Part shown: in pieces, positions 27,621 through 36,398 of the stretch | How positions within the stretch are numbered: the stretch's first letter is position 1 | Layout: each line of letters starts with the position of its first letter | Assembly (NCBI GenBank): GCA_963664635.1 | Contig: OY761542.1 | Location: forward strand, 3,968,001-4,032,000 | Source: VXNE01 sp963664635 | Lineage (GTDB): Bacteria; Pseudomonadota; Gammaproteobacteria; Pseudomonadales; Azotimanducaceae | DNA: 64,000 nucleotides | Reading direction: 5' to 3' | The notes under the pieces: generated by a model | Seen by the model: the letters and a program-made list of their open reading frames with translations, nothing else | Told to the model about the DNA's origin: nothing | Databases searched by the model: none | Program-made: the position numbers and the translations under genes

Positions 27621-27683
27621 CCCCGAGTTGCGCAAGCAACTCGAACGCGTCGCCCCAGGCGACGCGCCCGCAGGCGACGCGCC
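27621..27683. repeat. palindromic repeat element, copy 1
   Basis: Two consecutive hairpins: GAGTTGC/GCAACTC with a 4-nt loop, then GCGTCGCC/GGCGACGC, followed by another GGCGACGCG unit. A second copy lies inverted at 53661-53714 with the same two-hairpin order. It sits in the divergent region between the MaoC-like gene and the glyoxalase gene and resembles a REP/BIME-type element. Confidence 0.72.
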
Positions 27684-27750
27684 TTGTCCCCATCGGCCCA
27701 CCTCGGTTAGTGTGCGGTTTTTTGAAGGGGAAACAACGGCCCGCACCACC

Positions 27751-28167
27751 ATGAAATACCTGCATACCATGGTCCGCGTCACGGACCTCGCCGCATCGAT
27801 CCGCTTCTACGAGGCCATCGGCCTGACGGAGATCCGGCGCATCGACAACGACGCCGGCCGGTTCAGCCTCGTGTTCATGGCCGCCCGCGGCGACGAGGAC
27901 GCCCAGGTGGAACTCACGCACAACTGGGACCCCGAGGAGCTGTCGGGCGGGCGCAACTTCGGGCACCTCGCCTACGAGGTGGACGACATCTACGGCCTCT
28001 GCCAGACCCTGATGGACGCCGGCGTCACCATCAACCGGCCGCCCCGCGACGGCTTCATGGCGTTCGTGCGCTCGCCGGACGGCGTCTCCGTCGAGCTCCT
28101 GCAGACCGGCGGGCCGCGGGAACCCGCCGAACCGTGGAAGAGCATGGGGAACACCGGCGAGTGGTAG
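27751..28167 (+). CDS. gloA: lactoylglutathione lyase (glyoxalase I)
   Basis: The 138-residue VOC-superfamily protein matches glyoxalase I: LHTMVRVTDLAASIRFYEAI at the N-terminus, VELTHNWDPE in the middle, GHLAYEVDDIYGLC near 72, and FVRSPDGVSVELLQ near the C-terminus. Metal-binding residues H5, E55, H73 and E121 are visible. It detoxifies methylglyoxal as its glutathione hemithioacetal. The ATG at 27751 is preferred, and the longer frame upstream covers the palindromic repeat. Confidence 0.92.
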   Translation: MKYLHTMVRVTDLAASIRFYEAIGLTEIRRIDNDAGRFSLVFMAARGDEDAQVELTHNWDPEELSGGRNFGHLAYEVDDIYGLCQTLMDAGVTINRPPRDGFMAFVRSPDGVSVELLQTGGPREPAEPWKSMGNTGEW

Positions 28168-28220
28168 GCGGCGTCCGGCGGACCCGGCGGGCGTTCCGGT
28201 AGCGAGCGCACGGGATTCGT

Positions 28221-28235
28221 GTTACGTTTCGTAAC
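28221..28235. promoter_or_regulatory. perfect 15-bp palindrome upstream of the RND operon
   Basis: GTTACGTTTCGTAAC (6-bp arms, TTT centre) lies 60 bp before the adaptor gene. Short palindromes of this kind are typical operators for TetR-type repressors of RND pumps, although no regulator gene is adjacent. It could also be part of a glyoxalase terminator, but no T-run follows. Confidence 0.5.
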
Positions 28236-28294
28236 GGCCCCCCGCCCTCTGGAGCAGCCGTAACGGCTTCGGCACCCCGCCGCCCGAGCGCCTG

Positions 28295-29596
28295 ATGCGC
28301 AAGACGTACATCACCGCCATCGTCATCGCCGTCGCGACCGTCGCGTGGCTGGCTTCCGGCCAGCTCGGCGCGGGCTCCGACGCAGCCAAGCGGCTGAGCA
28401 TCACCGAGCGCAACGAGCGTGCCGCGGCGGCGGTGGAGGACCGCGCTCCCTCGCGCGTGCGGGCCCGGGTGAGCATCGCGACGGAGCAGACCGCGTATGC
28501 CCACGTCCGCGGGCGCACCGAGAACAAGCGCACCGTCGACGTGCGGGCGGAGACCGTTGGTCGGATCGTTGCCCGCCCGGTGGAGCTCGGCGACCGCGTG
28601 GCGGCCGGCGACGTGCTGTGCCGCCTGTCCACGGACGACCGCGCCGCCCGCCTGTTGGAGGCGCGGGCGGCCCTCCGGCAGGCCCACATCGAGTATCGGG
28701 GCAGCCTGCGGCTGAAGGCGCAGGGCTTCCAGTCGGAGACGGCCATCGCGACGGCCCGGGCACGCCTCGCGGCAACCCGCGCCCGACTCGAGTCGATCGA
28801 CCTCGACATCGCGCGCACGCGCGTGCGCGCCCCGTTCGACGGCATGGTCGAAGTCACCCACGTCGAGATCGGCGATTACGCCCAGCCGGGCGCCGCCTGC
28901 GTCACCCTGGTGGACCTCGACCCGATGCTGCTGGTCGGGCAGATCACCGAGAAGGACGTGGCGCGCGTGCGCGTCGGCGAGCCGGCGTTCGGCGAGCTCG
29001 CGACTGGCCAACGCCTCGCCGGGACCATCGGCTTCATCGGCCAGCAAGCCGACCCGACGACCCGGACGTACCGCGTCGAGATCGAGATACCCAACGCCGA
29101 CCACGCCCTGCGCAGCGGCATCACCGCGGACATTCTCATCGCCGCGGAGACCGCGCCCGCGCACCACGTGAGCCCCGCCCTCTTCGCCCTCGACGACGAA
29201 GGGGCGATAGGGATACGCACGCTCGACGCCGACAACCGGGTCGAGTTCCGGCGCATCGAGATTCTGCGCGACGAGGCCGAGGGCGTCTGGGTCACCGGGT
29301 TGCCCGAGTCCGCGACGATCGTCACCGTGGGTCACGAATTCGTAGTGCCGGGCGAACAGGTCGACATCGACTTCGAGCCGACCGCGGAGCCCGTCGTCGC
29401 CAACCGACGCGCTGGCGGCTTTCCCGTCCCGCCGGTCGACGCCCCAGTCGATGCGCCGGCGGAGGCAACCTCCGCCGACGGACCCCGTCCGTTCGAGCCG
29501 GGTCCCAACGCGCCGGCCGTCGTGCCGGCGTCCGCGACGCCCGGGCTCGGCAGCGACGGCACGACCGGCGACGCTCCACCGCTGCACGCGTCGTGA
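28295..29596 (+). CDS. RND efflux pump periplasmic adaptor (HlyD/MFP family)
   Basis: The 433-residue protein has an N-terminal membrane anchor (TYITAIVIAVATVAWLASG), a lipoyl/biotinyl half (VRAETVGRIVARPVELGDRV, about 83-102), a short coiled-coil hairpin (about 115-170), the second lipoyl half (DGMVEVTHVEIGDYAQPGA), and beta-barrel domains. An unusual low-complexity proline/alanine-rich tail (about 370-433) extends past the usual end. It links the inner-membrane pump to an outer-membrane channel. Its stop overlaps the start of the pump gene as GTGA. No outer-membrane channel gene is nearby. The substrate is unknown. Confidence 0.9.
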   Translation: MRKTYITAIVIAVATVAWLASGQLGAGSDAAKRLSITERNERAAAAVEDRAPSRVRARVSIATEQTAYAHVRGRTENKRTVDVRAETVGRIVARPVELGDRVAAGDVLCRLSTDDRAARLLEARAALRQAHIEYRGSLRLKAQGFQSETAIATARARLAATRARLESIDLDIARTRVRAPFDGMVEVTHVEIGDYAQPGAACVTLVDLDPMLLVGQITEKDVARVRVGEPAFGELATGQRLAGTIGFIGQQADPTTRTYRVEIEIPNADHALRSGITADILIAAETAPAHHVSPALFALDDEGAIGIRTLDADNRVEFRRIEILRDEAEGVWVTGLPESATIVTVGHEFVVPGEQVDIDFEPTAEPVVANRRAGGFPVPPVDAPVDAPAEATSADGPRPFEPGPNAPAVVPASATPGLGSDGTTGDAPPLHAS

Positions 29597-32500
29597 ACAA
29601 CGTCCTGGTCGATGCGGCCGTCAACCGCACCCGCACGACGCTGCTGCTGCTGTTCGCCGTCGTGCTCGCCGGCTCGGTGGCGCGCTGCGCCATCCCGATC
29701 GAGGCCGAACCCCGCGTCGAGGTACCGTTCTTCGCCATCACCGTGATCCACGAGGGGATATCCCCCGAAGACAGCGCCCGCCTGCTCGTCAAACCCCTCG
29801 AGATCGAGTTGCGCACCGTCGAGGGCGTCGAGGAGGTCACCGCCTTCGCCTCGGAAGGGGCGGCCACCGTGATGGTGGAGTTCGACGCCGACTACGACCT
29901 CGACACCGCGCTCCTCGACACGCGGGAGGCGGTCGACCGCGCCAAACCGGAACTGCCGACGACGGCGGAAGAACCGATCATCTCGGAGCAGAACACCGAC
30001 AGTTTCCCGATCATCCAGATCAACCTCGTCGGGGACGACGTGCCGGAGCGGATGCTGTTCGACCACGCCAGGGTGATCCAGGACAGTGTCGAAACCCTGC
30101 CGAACATCCTCGAGGCCCGCCTGCAGGGCGACCGGGAGGAAGTCCTGGAGATCGTGGTCGATCCCGCGCAGCTCGAAGCCTACGGGATGACCAACGAACA
30201 GCTCATCAATACCGTCATCCGCAACAACCGCCTCATCCCCGCGGGCAGCCTGGACACCGGCCAGGGGCGCATGGCGGTCAAGGTGCCGAGCGTGATCGAG
30301 CAGGCGGACGATCTCCTCGACCTGCCCGTCCTGAGCAACGGGGACTCGGTGGTGACCCTGTCCGACGTCGCGACCGTGCGGCGCACGTTCAAGGACCGCA
30401 CCAGCCACGCGCGGGTGAACGGACAGCGCACCATCTCGATGGACGTCATCAAGCGCTCCAACGCCAACATCATCGACACCATCGACGCGCTGAAGGCCCT
30501 CGTCGCCGAACACGAGCCGAACCTGCCCAACCGCGTGACCCTGTTCTACACCCAGGACGCCTCGCCCCGGGCGCTGCAGCAGGTCACCGAACTCGAGGGC
30601 AACATCGTCACGGCCCTGGCGCTCGTCATGACGCTGGTCGTGGCCGCCATGGGACTGCGCAGCGGGCTCATCGTCGGGGTCGGCATCCCCATCTCGTTCC
30701 TGTTCGCGCTCATCTTCATCTACCTCTTCGACTACACCTTCAACTTCATGGTGATGTTCGGCATGCTGCTCGGGCTCGGCATGCTGATCGACGGCGCCAT
30801 CGTGGTCACCGAGTACGCCGACCGGAAGATGGTCGAGGGCTTCGACAACCGGGCCGCGTACACCCTGGCGGCCAAGCGCATGTTCTGGCCGGTCACCGCG
30901 TCCGTCGCCACCACGCTCGCGGCGTTCCTGCCGCTCATGTTCTGGCCGGGCGTCGCGGGCAAGTTCATGCGCTACCTGCCCGTCACGGTGTTCACGGTGC
31001 TCTCCGGTTCGCTGCTCTACGCCCTGGTGTTCTGTCCCACCATCGGGTCGCGGTTCGGCCGGCCGAGCGCCCGGGACGCCCGGCAGCGCAACACCCTCAC
31101 GCAACTCGAGAACGGCGACCCCACGACCCTCGGCGGCGTCACCGGGTGGTACGCGCGCCTGCTCATGCTGGCGAGCCACCACTCGCTCGTCACCATGGGC
31201 ATCATCGCGTCCATACTCGCGGCGACCTTCTGGGCCTACGGCAACTACGGCGGCGGGATGACCTTCTTCACCGGCGTCGATCCGATGCAGGGGCGGGTCA
31301 GCATCCGCGCGCGCGGCAACCTCTCCGCCAACGAGATCGACGCCATCGTGCGCGAGGTCGAAGGCCGGATTCTCCCGATTCCGGGCATCAAGGACGCGAA
31401 CACATTCACGAGCCTGCCCGGCGGTACCGGCGAGATGTTCATGGGGGGAGCGTCGGCGAAGGACATCGTGGGCACGGTCATGATCGAGCTGCACGACCAG
31501 ATGGACCGGTCGCTGACGGGCGTGGAGATCCTGGAGATGGTGCGGCGGCGCACCGCCGACCTAGCGGGCATCCGCGTCGAGGTCCAGAAGGAGGAGATGG
31601 GGCCGCCGGTCGGCAAGTCCCTGCAGATCCAGTTCTCCGCCCTGCACAAGGAGGAGATCCAGCCGGTGATCGGGCGGGTCCGGGACTTCATGGACACCCA
31701 GGTGACGGGACTCCGCGACATCGACGACACGCGATCGCTACCCGGCGTCGAGTGGAGTCTCAGCGTCGACCGCGCGCAGGCGGCGCTGTACGGGGCCGAT
31801 GTCTCGCTGGTGGGCCTCGCGGTGCAGTTGGTGACGGCCGGCGTCAAGATCGCGGAGTACCGGCCCGACAACGCCGACGACGCCCTCGATATCCGCATCC
31901 GCTATCCGAACGACGCCCGCGGCGTCGCCGCCCTCGACGAACTGAAGATCGCCACCCCGAAGGGCCAGGTGCCGATCTCCAATTTCGTGCGGCGGACCCC
32001 CCTGCCCAACGTGGACACCATCCAGCGGATCGACGGGGACGTCGTGGAGTTCATCCGCGCGGAGGTAGCGCCCGGCGTGCTGGCCGACGACAAGGTCCGC
32101 GAGATCGGCGCATGGATCGAGCGCCAGGACTTCGACCCCCGCGTGACCGTCGAGTTCCGCGGCGCCAACGAGGAGCAGGCGAGATCCATCGCGTTCGTCA
32201 GCGTCGCCTTCGTGCTCTCGCTGATCCTGATGTTCATGCTGCTGGTCACGCAGTTCAACAGCTTCTACCAGAGCACGCTGATCCTGGTGGCCGTGGTCAT
32301 GTCCACCGCCGGGGTCCTCCTCGGGCTGCTGGTCACCCAGATGCCCTTCAGCGCGATCATGACGGGGGTCGGCGTCGTCGCCCTCGCGGGCATCGTGGTG
32401 AACAACAACATCGTGCTCATCGACACCTACAACCACCTGCGCCGCGAGCACCCGGACATCCACTACCTCGAACTCATCGCCCGCACGGGAGCGCAACGCC

Positions 32501-32781
32501 TGCGGCCCGTACTGCTGACGACCGTCACGACGGTGTTCGGCCTGCTGCCGCTAGCCACCAACTTCTCGATCGACTTCATCAACCGCGAGATCGTCTACGG
32601 CAGCCAGGTGTCGGGGTTCTGGATCCAGACCTCTCAGGCGATCGTCTCCGGCCTGACGTTCGCGACCCTGCTGACCCTGATCGCAACGCCGGCCATGCTC
32701 GCGGTGCCGGAGCAGTTGAAGAGCGGGGTACGTCAGGTCCGGGCCCGTTTCACCGGTTCGGAACCCGCCCCAACGATGTAG
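29593..32781 (+). CDS. RND-type efflux pump inner-membrane permease
   Basis: The 1062-residue protein has the RND architecture: an N-terminal helix (TTLLLLFAVVLAGSVA), a large periplasmic loop, helices 2-6 (about 330-470), a second loop, and helices 8-12 (about 865-1045). The proton-relay helix reads GLGMLIDGAIVVTEYADRKM, so only one of the usual paired aspartates is kept, as in several RND subgroups. The GTG start at 29593 overlaps the adaptor stop. It is a proton-driven exporter with unknown substrate. Longer readings upstream overlap the adaptor and are shadows. Confidence 0.92.
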   Translation: MNNVLVDAAVNRTRTTLLLLFAVVLAGSVARCAIPIEAEPRVEVPFFAITVIHEGISPEDSARLLVKPLEIELRTVEGVEEVTAFASEGAATVMVEFDADYDLDTALLDTREAVDRAKPELPTTAEEPIISEQNTDSFPIIQINLVGDDVPERMLFDHARVIQDSVETLPNILEARLQGDREEVLEIVVDPAQLEAYGMTNEQLINTVIRNNRLIPAGSLDTGQGRMAVKVPSVIEQADDLLDLPVLSNGDSVVTLSDVATVRRTFKDRTSHARVNGQRTISMDVIKRSNANIIDTIDALKALVAEHEPNLPNRVTLFYTQDASPRALQQVTELEGNIVTALALVMTLVVAAMGLRSGLIVGVGIPISFLFALIFIYLFDYTFNFMVMFGMLLGLGMLIDGAIVVTEYADRKMVEGFDNRAAYTLAAKRMFWPVTASVATTLAAFLPLMFWPGVAGKFMRYLPVTVFTVLSGSLLYALVFCPTIGSRFGRPSARDARQRNTLTQLENGDPTTLGGVTGWYARLLMLASHHSLVTMGIIASILAATFWAYGNYGGGMTFFTGVDPMQGRVSIRARGNLSANEIDAIVREVEGRILPIPGIKDANTFTSLPGGTGEMFMGGASAKDIVGTVMIELHDQMDRSLTGVEILEMVRRRTADLAGIRVEVQKEEMGPPVGKSLQIQFSALHKEEIQPVIGRVRDFMDTQVTGLRDIDDTRSLPGVEWSLSVDRAQAALYGADVSLVGLAVQLVTAGVKIAEYRPDNADDALDIRIRYPNDARGVAALDELKIATPKGQVPISNFVRRTPLPNVDTIQRIDGDVVEFIRAEVAPGVLADDKVREIGAWIERQDFDPRVTVEFRGANEEQARSIAFVSVAFVLSLILMFMLLVTQFNSFYQSTLILVAVVMSTAGVLLGLLVTQMPFSAIMTGVGVVALAGIVVNNNIVLIDTYNHLRREHPDIHYLELIARTGAQRLRPVLLTTVTTVFGLLPLATNFSIDFINREIVYGSQVSGFWIQTSQAIVSGLTFATLLTLIATPAMLAVPEQLKSGVRQVRARFTGSEPAPTM

Positions 32782-32905
32782 GGGCGACCCTCGTGGTCGC
32801 CCGTCCCGACCCTCGTGCTCGCCCGCCACCGACCTTCGTGGTCACCCGTCGCAACCCTTGTGCGTGCGATCATCCGGAGCGGGCCGCCACAAGGGCGGCC
32901 CCTAC
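32778..32905. repeat. REP-like element with GTAGGGGC/GCCCCTAC ends
   Basis: A 128-bp block begins GTAGGGGC (overlapping the RND stop codon) and ends GCCCCTAC (overlapping the stop codon of the facing gene). Inside are about three diverged copies of a unit GACCCTCGTGGTCGCCCG (about 23 bp apart), then a closing hairpin GGGCCGCC/GGGCGGCCC. The inverted ends and internal palindromes mark it as a mobile or REP-type intergenic element between convergent genes. Confidence 0.7.
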
Positions 32906-33369
32906 CGGTAGAGGCGCGCCCTGCGGCGCACCGGGTCGAGCAGCGACCAGTCGCCCTGCTCCACCTCGAATCCCTCCGGGTAGGGCGGCCGGGGCTCCAT
33001 CCCGAGCGCGGCCATCACGCGTTCGTCGCGGTAGTAGCACTGGGCGACCAGCGCGATCAGCGGCGCCGCCAGCTCCCGGTGCGCGTCCCGGAAAGCCGTC
33101 GCCGCCGCCAGGCGTCCGGTCCCGTCGAGCGCCATGAACGCGGCCCCGTAAGCATCCTTCGACAGCGTATCCAGCGCCGCAAGACCCGCGGCGACCTCGT
33201 CCGCGCTGCCTGCCGCGCTCGCCGCGATGTCCGCCGCGACCTTCTCGTCGTCCGCGCCCGGGACCCCGTATTCGGCACTCGCCGGAACCACCGCGCCGGC
33301 AAATGACCGCAGCAGCTCCCGGTGCGCCGCCGGGAGCCCGCGGTCACTGGAGATGAAGTCGTCGCTCAC
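32902..33369 (-). CDS. gluconate 2-dehydrogenase subunit 3-like protein
   Basis: The 155-residue protein starts at a GTG (33369) and lies 8 bp after the GMC oxidoreductase. Its context and C-terminal PPYPEGFEVEQGDWSLLDPVR segment resemble the small subunits that accompany GMC flavoprotein dehydrogenases. No twin-arginine signal is obvious. It probably binds or exports the large subunit. The assignment rests mostly on gene neighbourhood. Its stop codon lies inside the REP-like element. Confidence 0.55.
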   Translation of the reverse strand: MSDDFISSDRGLPAAHRELLRSFAGAVVPASAEYGVPGADDEKVAADIAASAAGSADEVAAGLAALDTLSKDAYGAAFMALDGTGRLAAATAFRDAHRELAAPLIALVAQCYYRDERVMAALGMEPRPPYPEGFEVEQGDWSLLDPVRRRARLYR

Positions 33370-33377
33370 GGAGGCCC

Positions 33378-34979
33378 TCAGTCGAACAGGTTGGCAAGAC
33401 GCTGCTTCATCGAGTCGGCCACGTACAGCGCGAGGGCCTGGATGGTGCGCGTCGGGTTTACCCCGGCGCAGGTGACGAACAGGCTCCCGTCGACGACGAA
33501 CAGGTTGCGCACGTCGTGGGAGCGGCCCCACTCGTTGACGACGGACGTCTCCGGATCCGTGCCCATCCGCGCCGTGCCCATCAGGTGCCAGCCACCCTGC
33601 GGGATCGGCGACTGCGTCACGATGTCGACCGCGCCGGCGGCGCGCAGCACTTCCGTGCCGCGGTCCACCGCGTGGTCGAGCATCCGCCGGCTATTCTCGG
33701 ACAGGCGGTAAGTGACCTTCGGCGCCGGAATGCCGTCCGAGTCGGTGCGTTCGGGATCCAGGGTCACCGTGTTGTGCTCCTCGGGCAGGTCCTCGCAGAT
33801 GCCGACCATCCCCGCCATGCGGTTGAACATGGCGCGGTAGGCGCGATGGTGGTCGATGCCGAAGGGGATCCGGTCCGACATCATGCCGCTCAACGCGGTC
33901 GCGACCGCCCCGCGCCCGCGACCGCACTCGAACGTGTAACCTCGAACGAAGTCCCGCTCGGCGCCGGTCTCGTAGAACTCCTGGCTCCAGATGCACAGCC
34001 CGGGACCCCGATAGCCGTCCATCGGTTCCTCGAACACGCCGTAGATCGCGGCATAGGGGTGGAACATCAGGTTCTTGCCCACCAGGCCGCTGCGGTTCGC
34101 CAGCCCGTCCGGGAAGCGGCTGGAACGCGAGTTGAGCAGCAGCCGCGGCGTACCGACCCCGTTGCAGGCAATGACCACGACGTGGGCGCGCTGTTCGTGC
34201 TCGACGCCGTCCGCATCGTGGTAGATGACGCCCGTCGCCATGTCGCGGTCGTCCACGGTGATCTCGCGCACGCGGCAGCGGGCCCGCACCTCGACCCCGG
34301 CGCGCATCGCATGGGGCCAGTAGGTGATGTCCGTGCTCCCCTTGGCGCCCTGGGCGCAGCCCGTCGAGCAGGCGCCGAGGTTCACGCACCGGTCCCGCCC
34401 GTCGTACGGCGCCGTGGCGATGGCCGTGTCGGACGGCCACCAGTGCCAGCCGAGGCGGTTGAAGCCTTTGGCCAGCGCCTGGCCCGACTTGCCGAGGGGC
34501 AGCGGCGGCAGCGGCGGTTGGTGGGGCGGATTCGCCGGATCGCCGGCGAGCCCGGAGACCCCCATCATGCGGTCGTTCTCCGCGTAGTACGGTGCGAGCG
34601 TCTCGAAGTCGATCGGCCAGTCGTCGGCCACCCCGTCCAAGGTCCGGACGCGGAAGTCCGACGGATGAAAGCGCGGGAAATGCCCCGCATAGAGGATCGT
34701 GCTGCCGCCCACCGCGTTGAAGTTCGCGACGGAGATCGGGGAGTCGTCGTCGTTGACGGGATAGTCCGTGACCCGCCCCCGCCGGTTCGGACTGATGCTG
34801 AAGTCGCCGTGCGCCCGTGCCTCCCAGTCGCGTCCCGAGCTCGGATACTCCGCGGGGTTCATCCAGCCCCCCTGCTCCAGGCATACGATCCGCATCCGCG
34901 TCTCCGCGAGGCTCCATGCCACCGCCGCGCCCGACGCCCCGGCACCGACGATCAGTACGTCGACGGGTTCCGCCGCCAT
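33378..34979 (-). CDS. GMC family oxidoreductase
   Basis: The 533-residue FAD enzyme belongs to the glucose-methanol-choline family. The FAD motif is VLIVGAGASGAAVAWSLAE (about 8-26). GGSTILYAGHFPRFHPSDF, about 90-108, is the second signature. RDRCVNLGACSTGCAQGAKG resembles the gluconate/sorbitol dehydrogenase branch. The catalytic histidine lies in GGWHLMGTARMG near 464. With the small protein downstream it probably forms a two-subunit membrane dehydrogenase that oxidises a sugar acid or polyol and passes electrons to a cytochrome or quinone. GGGGGAAAACG precedes the ATG. Confidence 0.87.
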   Translation of the reverse strand: MAAEPVDVLIVGAGASGAAVAWSLAETRMRIVCLEQGGWMNPAEYPSSGRDWEARAHGDFSISPNRRGRVTDYPVNDDDSPISVANFNAVGGSTILYAGHFPRFHPSDFRVRTLDGVADDWPIDFETLAPYYAENDRMMGVSGLAGDPANPPHQPPLPPLPLGKSGQALAKGFNRLGWHWWPSDTAIATAPYDGRDRCVNLGACSTGCAQGAKGSTDITYWPHAMRAGVEVRARCRVREITVDDRDMATGVIYHDADGVEHEQRAHVVVIACNGVGTPRLLLNSRSSRFPDGLANRSGLVGKNLMFHPYAAIYGVFEEPMDGYRGPGLCIWSQEFYETGAERDFVRGYTFECGRGRGAVATALSGMMSDRIPFGIDHHRAYRAMFNRMAGMVGICEDLPEEHNTVTLDPERTDSDGIPAPKVTYRLSENSRRMLDHAVDRGTEVLRAAGAVDIVTQSPIPQGGWHLMGTARMGTDPETSVVNEWGRSHDVRNLFVVDGSLFVTCAGVNPTRTIQALALYVADSMKQRLANLFD

Positions 34980-35106
34980 CGTTTTCCCCCGGGAAGCCAA
35001 GCGGCAAGTATGCCTTGGCCGAACCGGCTTTGCCCTCCTCCTCCGTGACCAGAGCGCGGGTGCGCGGGAGTGCTATGCTCGCCGCCCGTTCCCTGAAGGA
35101 CACATC

Positions 35107-35403
35107 GTGGCGGAGTTCCTCTACCGGCTCCGGCTTGCGCGGCCGGGCATGTTCGACGATGGCGGGACGGCCGGCGAACAGGCCGCGGTCACGGACCACT
35201 TCGCGTACCTCGAGCGGCTGCACGGGGCCGGGGTGGTCCGCCTGGCCGGCCGCACGACGACCGGCGACGAGCGCGCCTTCGGGATCGTGCTGTTCGATGC
35301 CGACGACGCCGCGGCGGCCAATCGGATCATGAACGAGGATCCCGCGGTCCGACGCGGCGTCATGCGCGCCACGCTGCATCCGTTCAGAACCGCGCTGCGG
35401 TAA
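35107..35403 (+). CDS. YciI family protein
   Basis: The 98-residue ferredoxin-like protein starts at a GTG preceded by GAAGGACACATC. It has the YciI fold signature: EFLYRLRLARPGM at the N-terminus, the histidine of AVTDHFAYLERLHGAG near 29, and a DADDAAAANRIMNEDPAVRRGV segment near 65. Members include muconolactone-isomerase-like and related small enzymes, but the substrate is unknown. It precedes the luciferase-like oxidoreductase on the same strand with a 44-bp gap. Confidence 0.82.
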   Translation: MAEFLYRLRLARPGMFDDGGTAGEQAAVTDHFAYLERLHGAGVVRLAGRTTTGDERAFGIVLFDADDAAAANRIMNEDPAVRRGVMRATLHPFRTALR

Positions 35404-35409
35404 CACGGC

Positions 35410-35435
35410 GCCAGCCACCCAGGCCAGCCACCCAG
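35410..35435. repeat. perfect 13-bp tandem duplication
   Basis: GCCAGCCACCCAG occurs twice in tandem between the yciI-like gene and the ribosome-binding site of the next gene. It is probably a recent slippage product with no evident function. Confidence 0.7.
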
Positions 35436-35447
35436 GAAGGAAACCCC

Positions 35448-36395
35448 ATGGCAATCTCGCTCGGCGTTCACGTCGGTCAACAGAACATGCCCATGTCCGA
35501 GATGCGGGCACTGTGGCGCAAGCTCGATGCCGCCGGCGTCGACTGGATTTCCGCCTGGGACCACTTCTACGAGGCTCCGCCGCGCGGGGGTACGCAGCCG
35601 CACTTCGAGGCGCTCGCCACACTCGGGGCGCTCGCCGCCGAGACGACCCGGGCGCGCATCGGCTGTCTCGTGTTCTACGTCGGCTACCGCAACCCCGCCC
35701 TGCTCGCCAAGGCGGCGACCACCCTCGACCACATCTCCGGCGGGCGCTTCGAACTCGGCATCGGCGCCGGCTGGCACATCTGGGAAGCGTCCGCATACGG
35801 CTACCCCTTCCCCGACATCGGCACGCGCCTCGACATGCTCGACGAAGCGGCCGACGTCATCCGGCGCCTGCTCACCGAGGAGCGCACGACGTACTCCGGC
35901 CGGCACTTCCAGGTGGACGACGCCTCCTGCCTGCCGCGGCCCGTGCAGGCCCGGTTGCCGATCTGGATCGGCGGCCTCGGCGAACGCCGGACCCTCGAGA
36001 TCGCCGCACGCCGGGCGGACGGATGGAACGCCGCCTACATCGCCCCCGACGAGTGGCGGCGCCTGAACGGCGTCCTCGACCACTGGTGCGAGGAAGACGA
36101 CCGGGATCCGACACAGATTCGCCGCGGTGCGAACGTGGCGTTCGCCATGGCCATGGACGATGCCGCGGTGCGTGCCGAACGCGCCCGCATGGAGTCCGAG
36201 TGGGGCGCCGCGGCGGAACGCATCCTCGGCGGCACGATCCTCGGCACCCCCGATCAGGCCAGGGACGCACTCATGCGCTACGTCGAAGCCGGCGCCCAGG
36301 AGATCAATGTCGCACTGCGCGCACCGTGGGACCCGGAGGCCCTCGACGTCTACCTCGAGGAGATCATGCCGGCGATCCGGCGCGAAGCCGGCTGA
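35448..36395 (+). CDS. luciferase-like (LLM class) F420/flavin-dependent oxidoreductase
   Basis: The 315-residue TIM-barrel protein shows the bacterial luciferase-like domain: GVDWISAWDHFYEAPP near 30, TLDHISGGRFELGIGAGWH near 88, and the C-terminal GTPDQARDALMRYVEAGAQE near 267. AGGAAGGAAACCCC precedes the ATG. F420-dependent and FMN-dependent members share this fold. Without F420 genes in the window the cofactor cannot be decided. A link to the YciI gene is positional only. Confidence 0.85.
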   Translation: MAISLGVHVGQQNMPMSEMRALWRKLDAAGVDWISAWDHFYEAPPRGGTQPHFEALATLGALAAETTRARIGCLVFYVGYRNPALLAKAATTLDHISGGRFELGIGAGWHIWEASAYGYPFPDIGTRLDMLDEAADVIRRLLTEERTTYSGRHFQVDDASCLPRPVQARLPIWIGGLGERRTLEIAARRADGWNAAYIAPDEWRRLNGVLDHWCEEDDRDPTQIRRGANVAFAMAMDDAAVRAERARMESEWGAAAERILGGTILGTPDQARDALMRYVEAGAQEINVALRAPWDPEALDVYLEEIMPAIRREAG

Positions 36396-36398
36396 ACG

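Noticed and set aside
29332..31494. Minus-strand open frame of 720 codons inside the RND permease gene
   Set aside because: It is antisense to a well-supported permease, has biased composition rich in D, R, H and G, and shows no recognisable domain. High GC content makes such antisense frames common.
29451..33137. Plus-strand open frame of 1228 codons across the RND pump
   Set aside because: It is a shifted frame of the real pump gene with repetitive arginine/proline content and no motif. It also runs past the true stop into the REP-like element.
33691..35796. Large minus-strand frame across the GMC oxidoreductase and the YciI gene
   Set aside because: It is a shifted frame of the GMC gene joined to antisense of neighbours. 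The real protein has all FAD and active-site motifs in the other frame.
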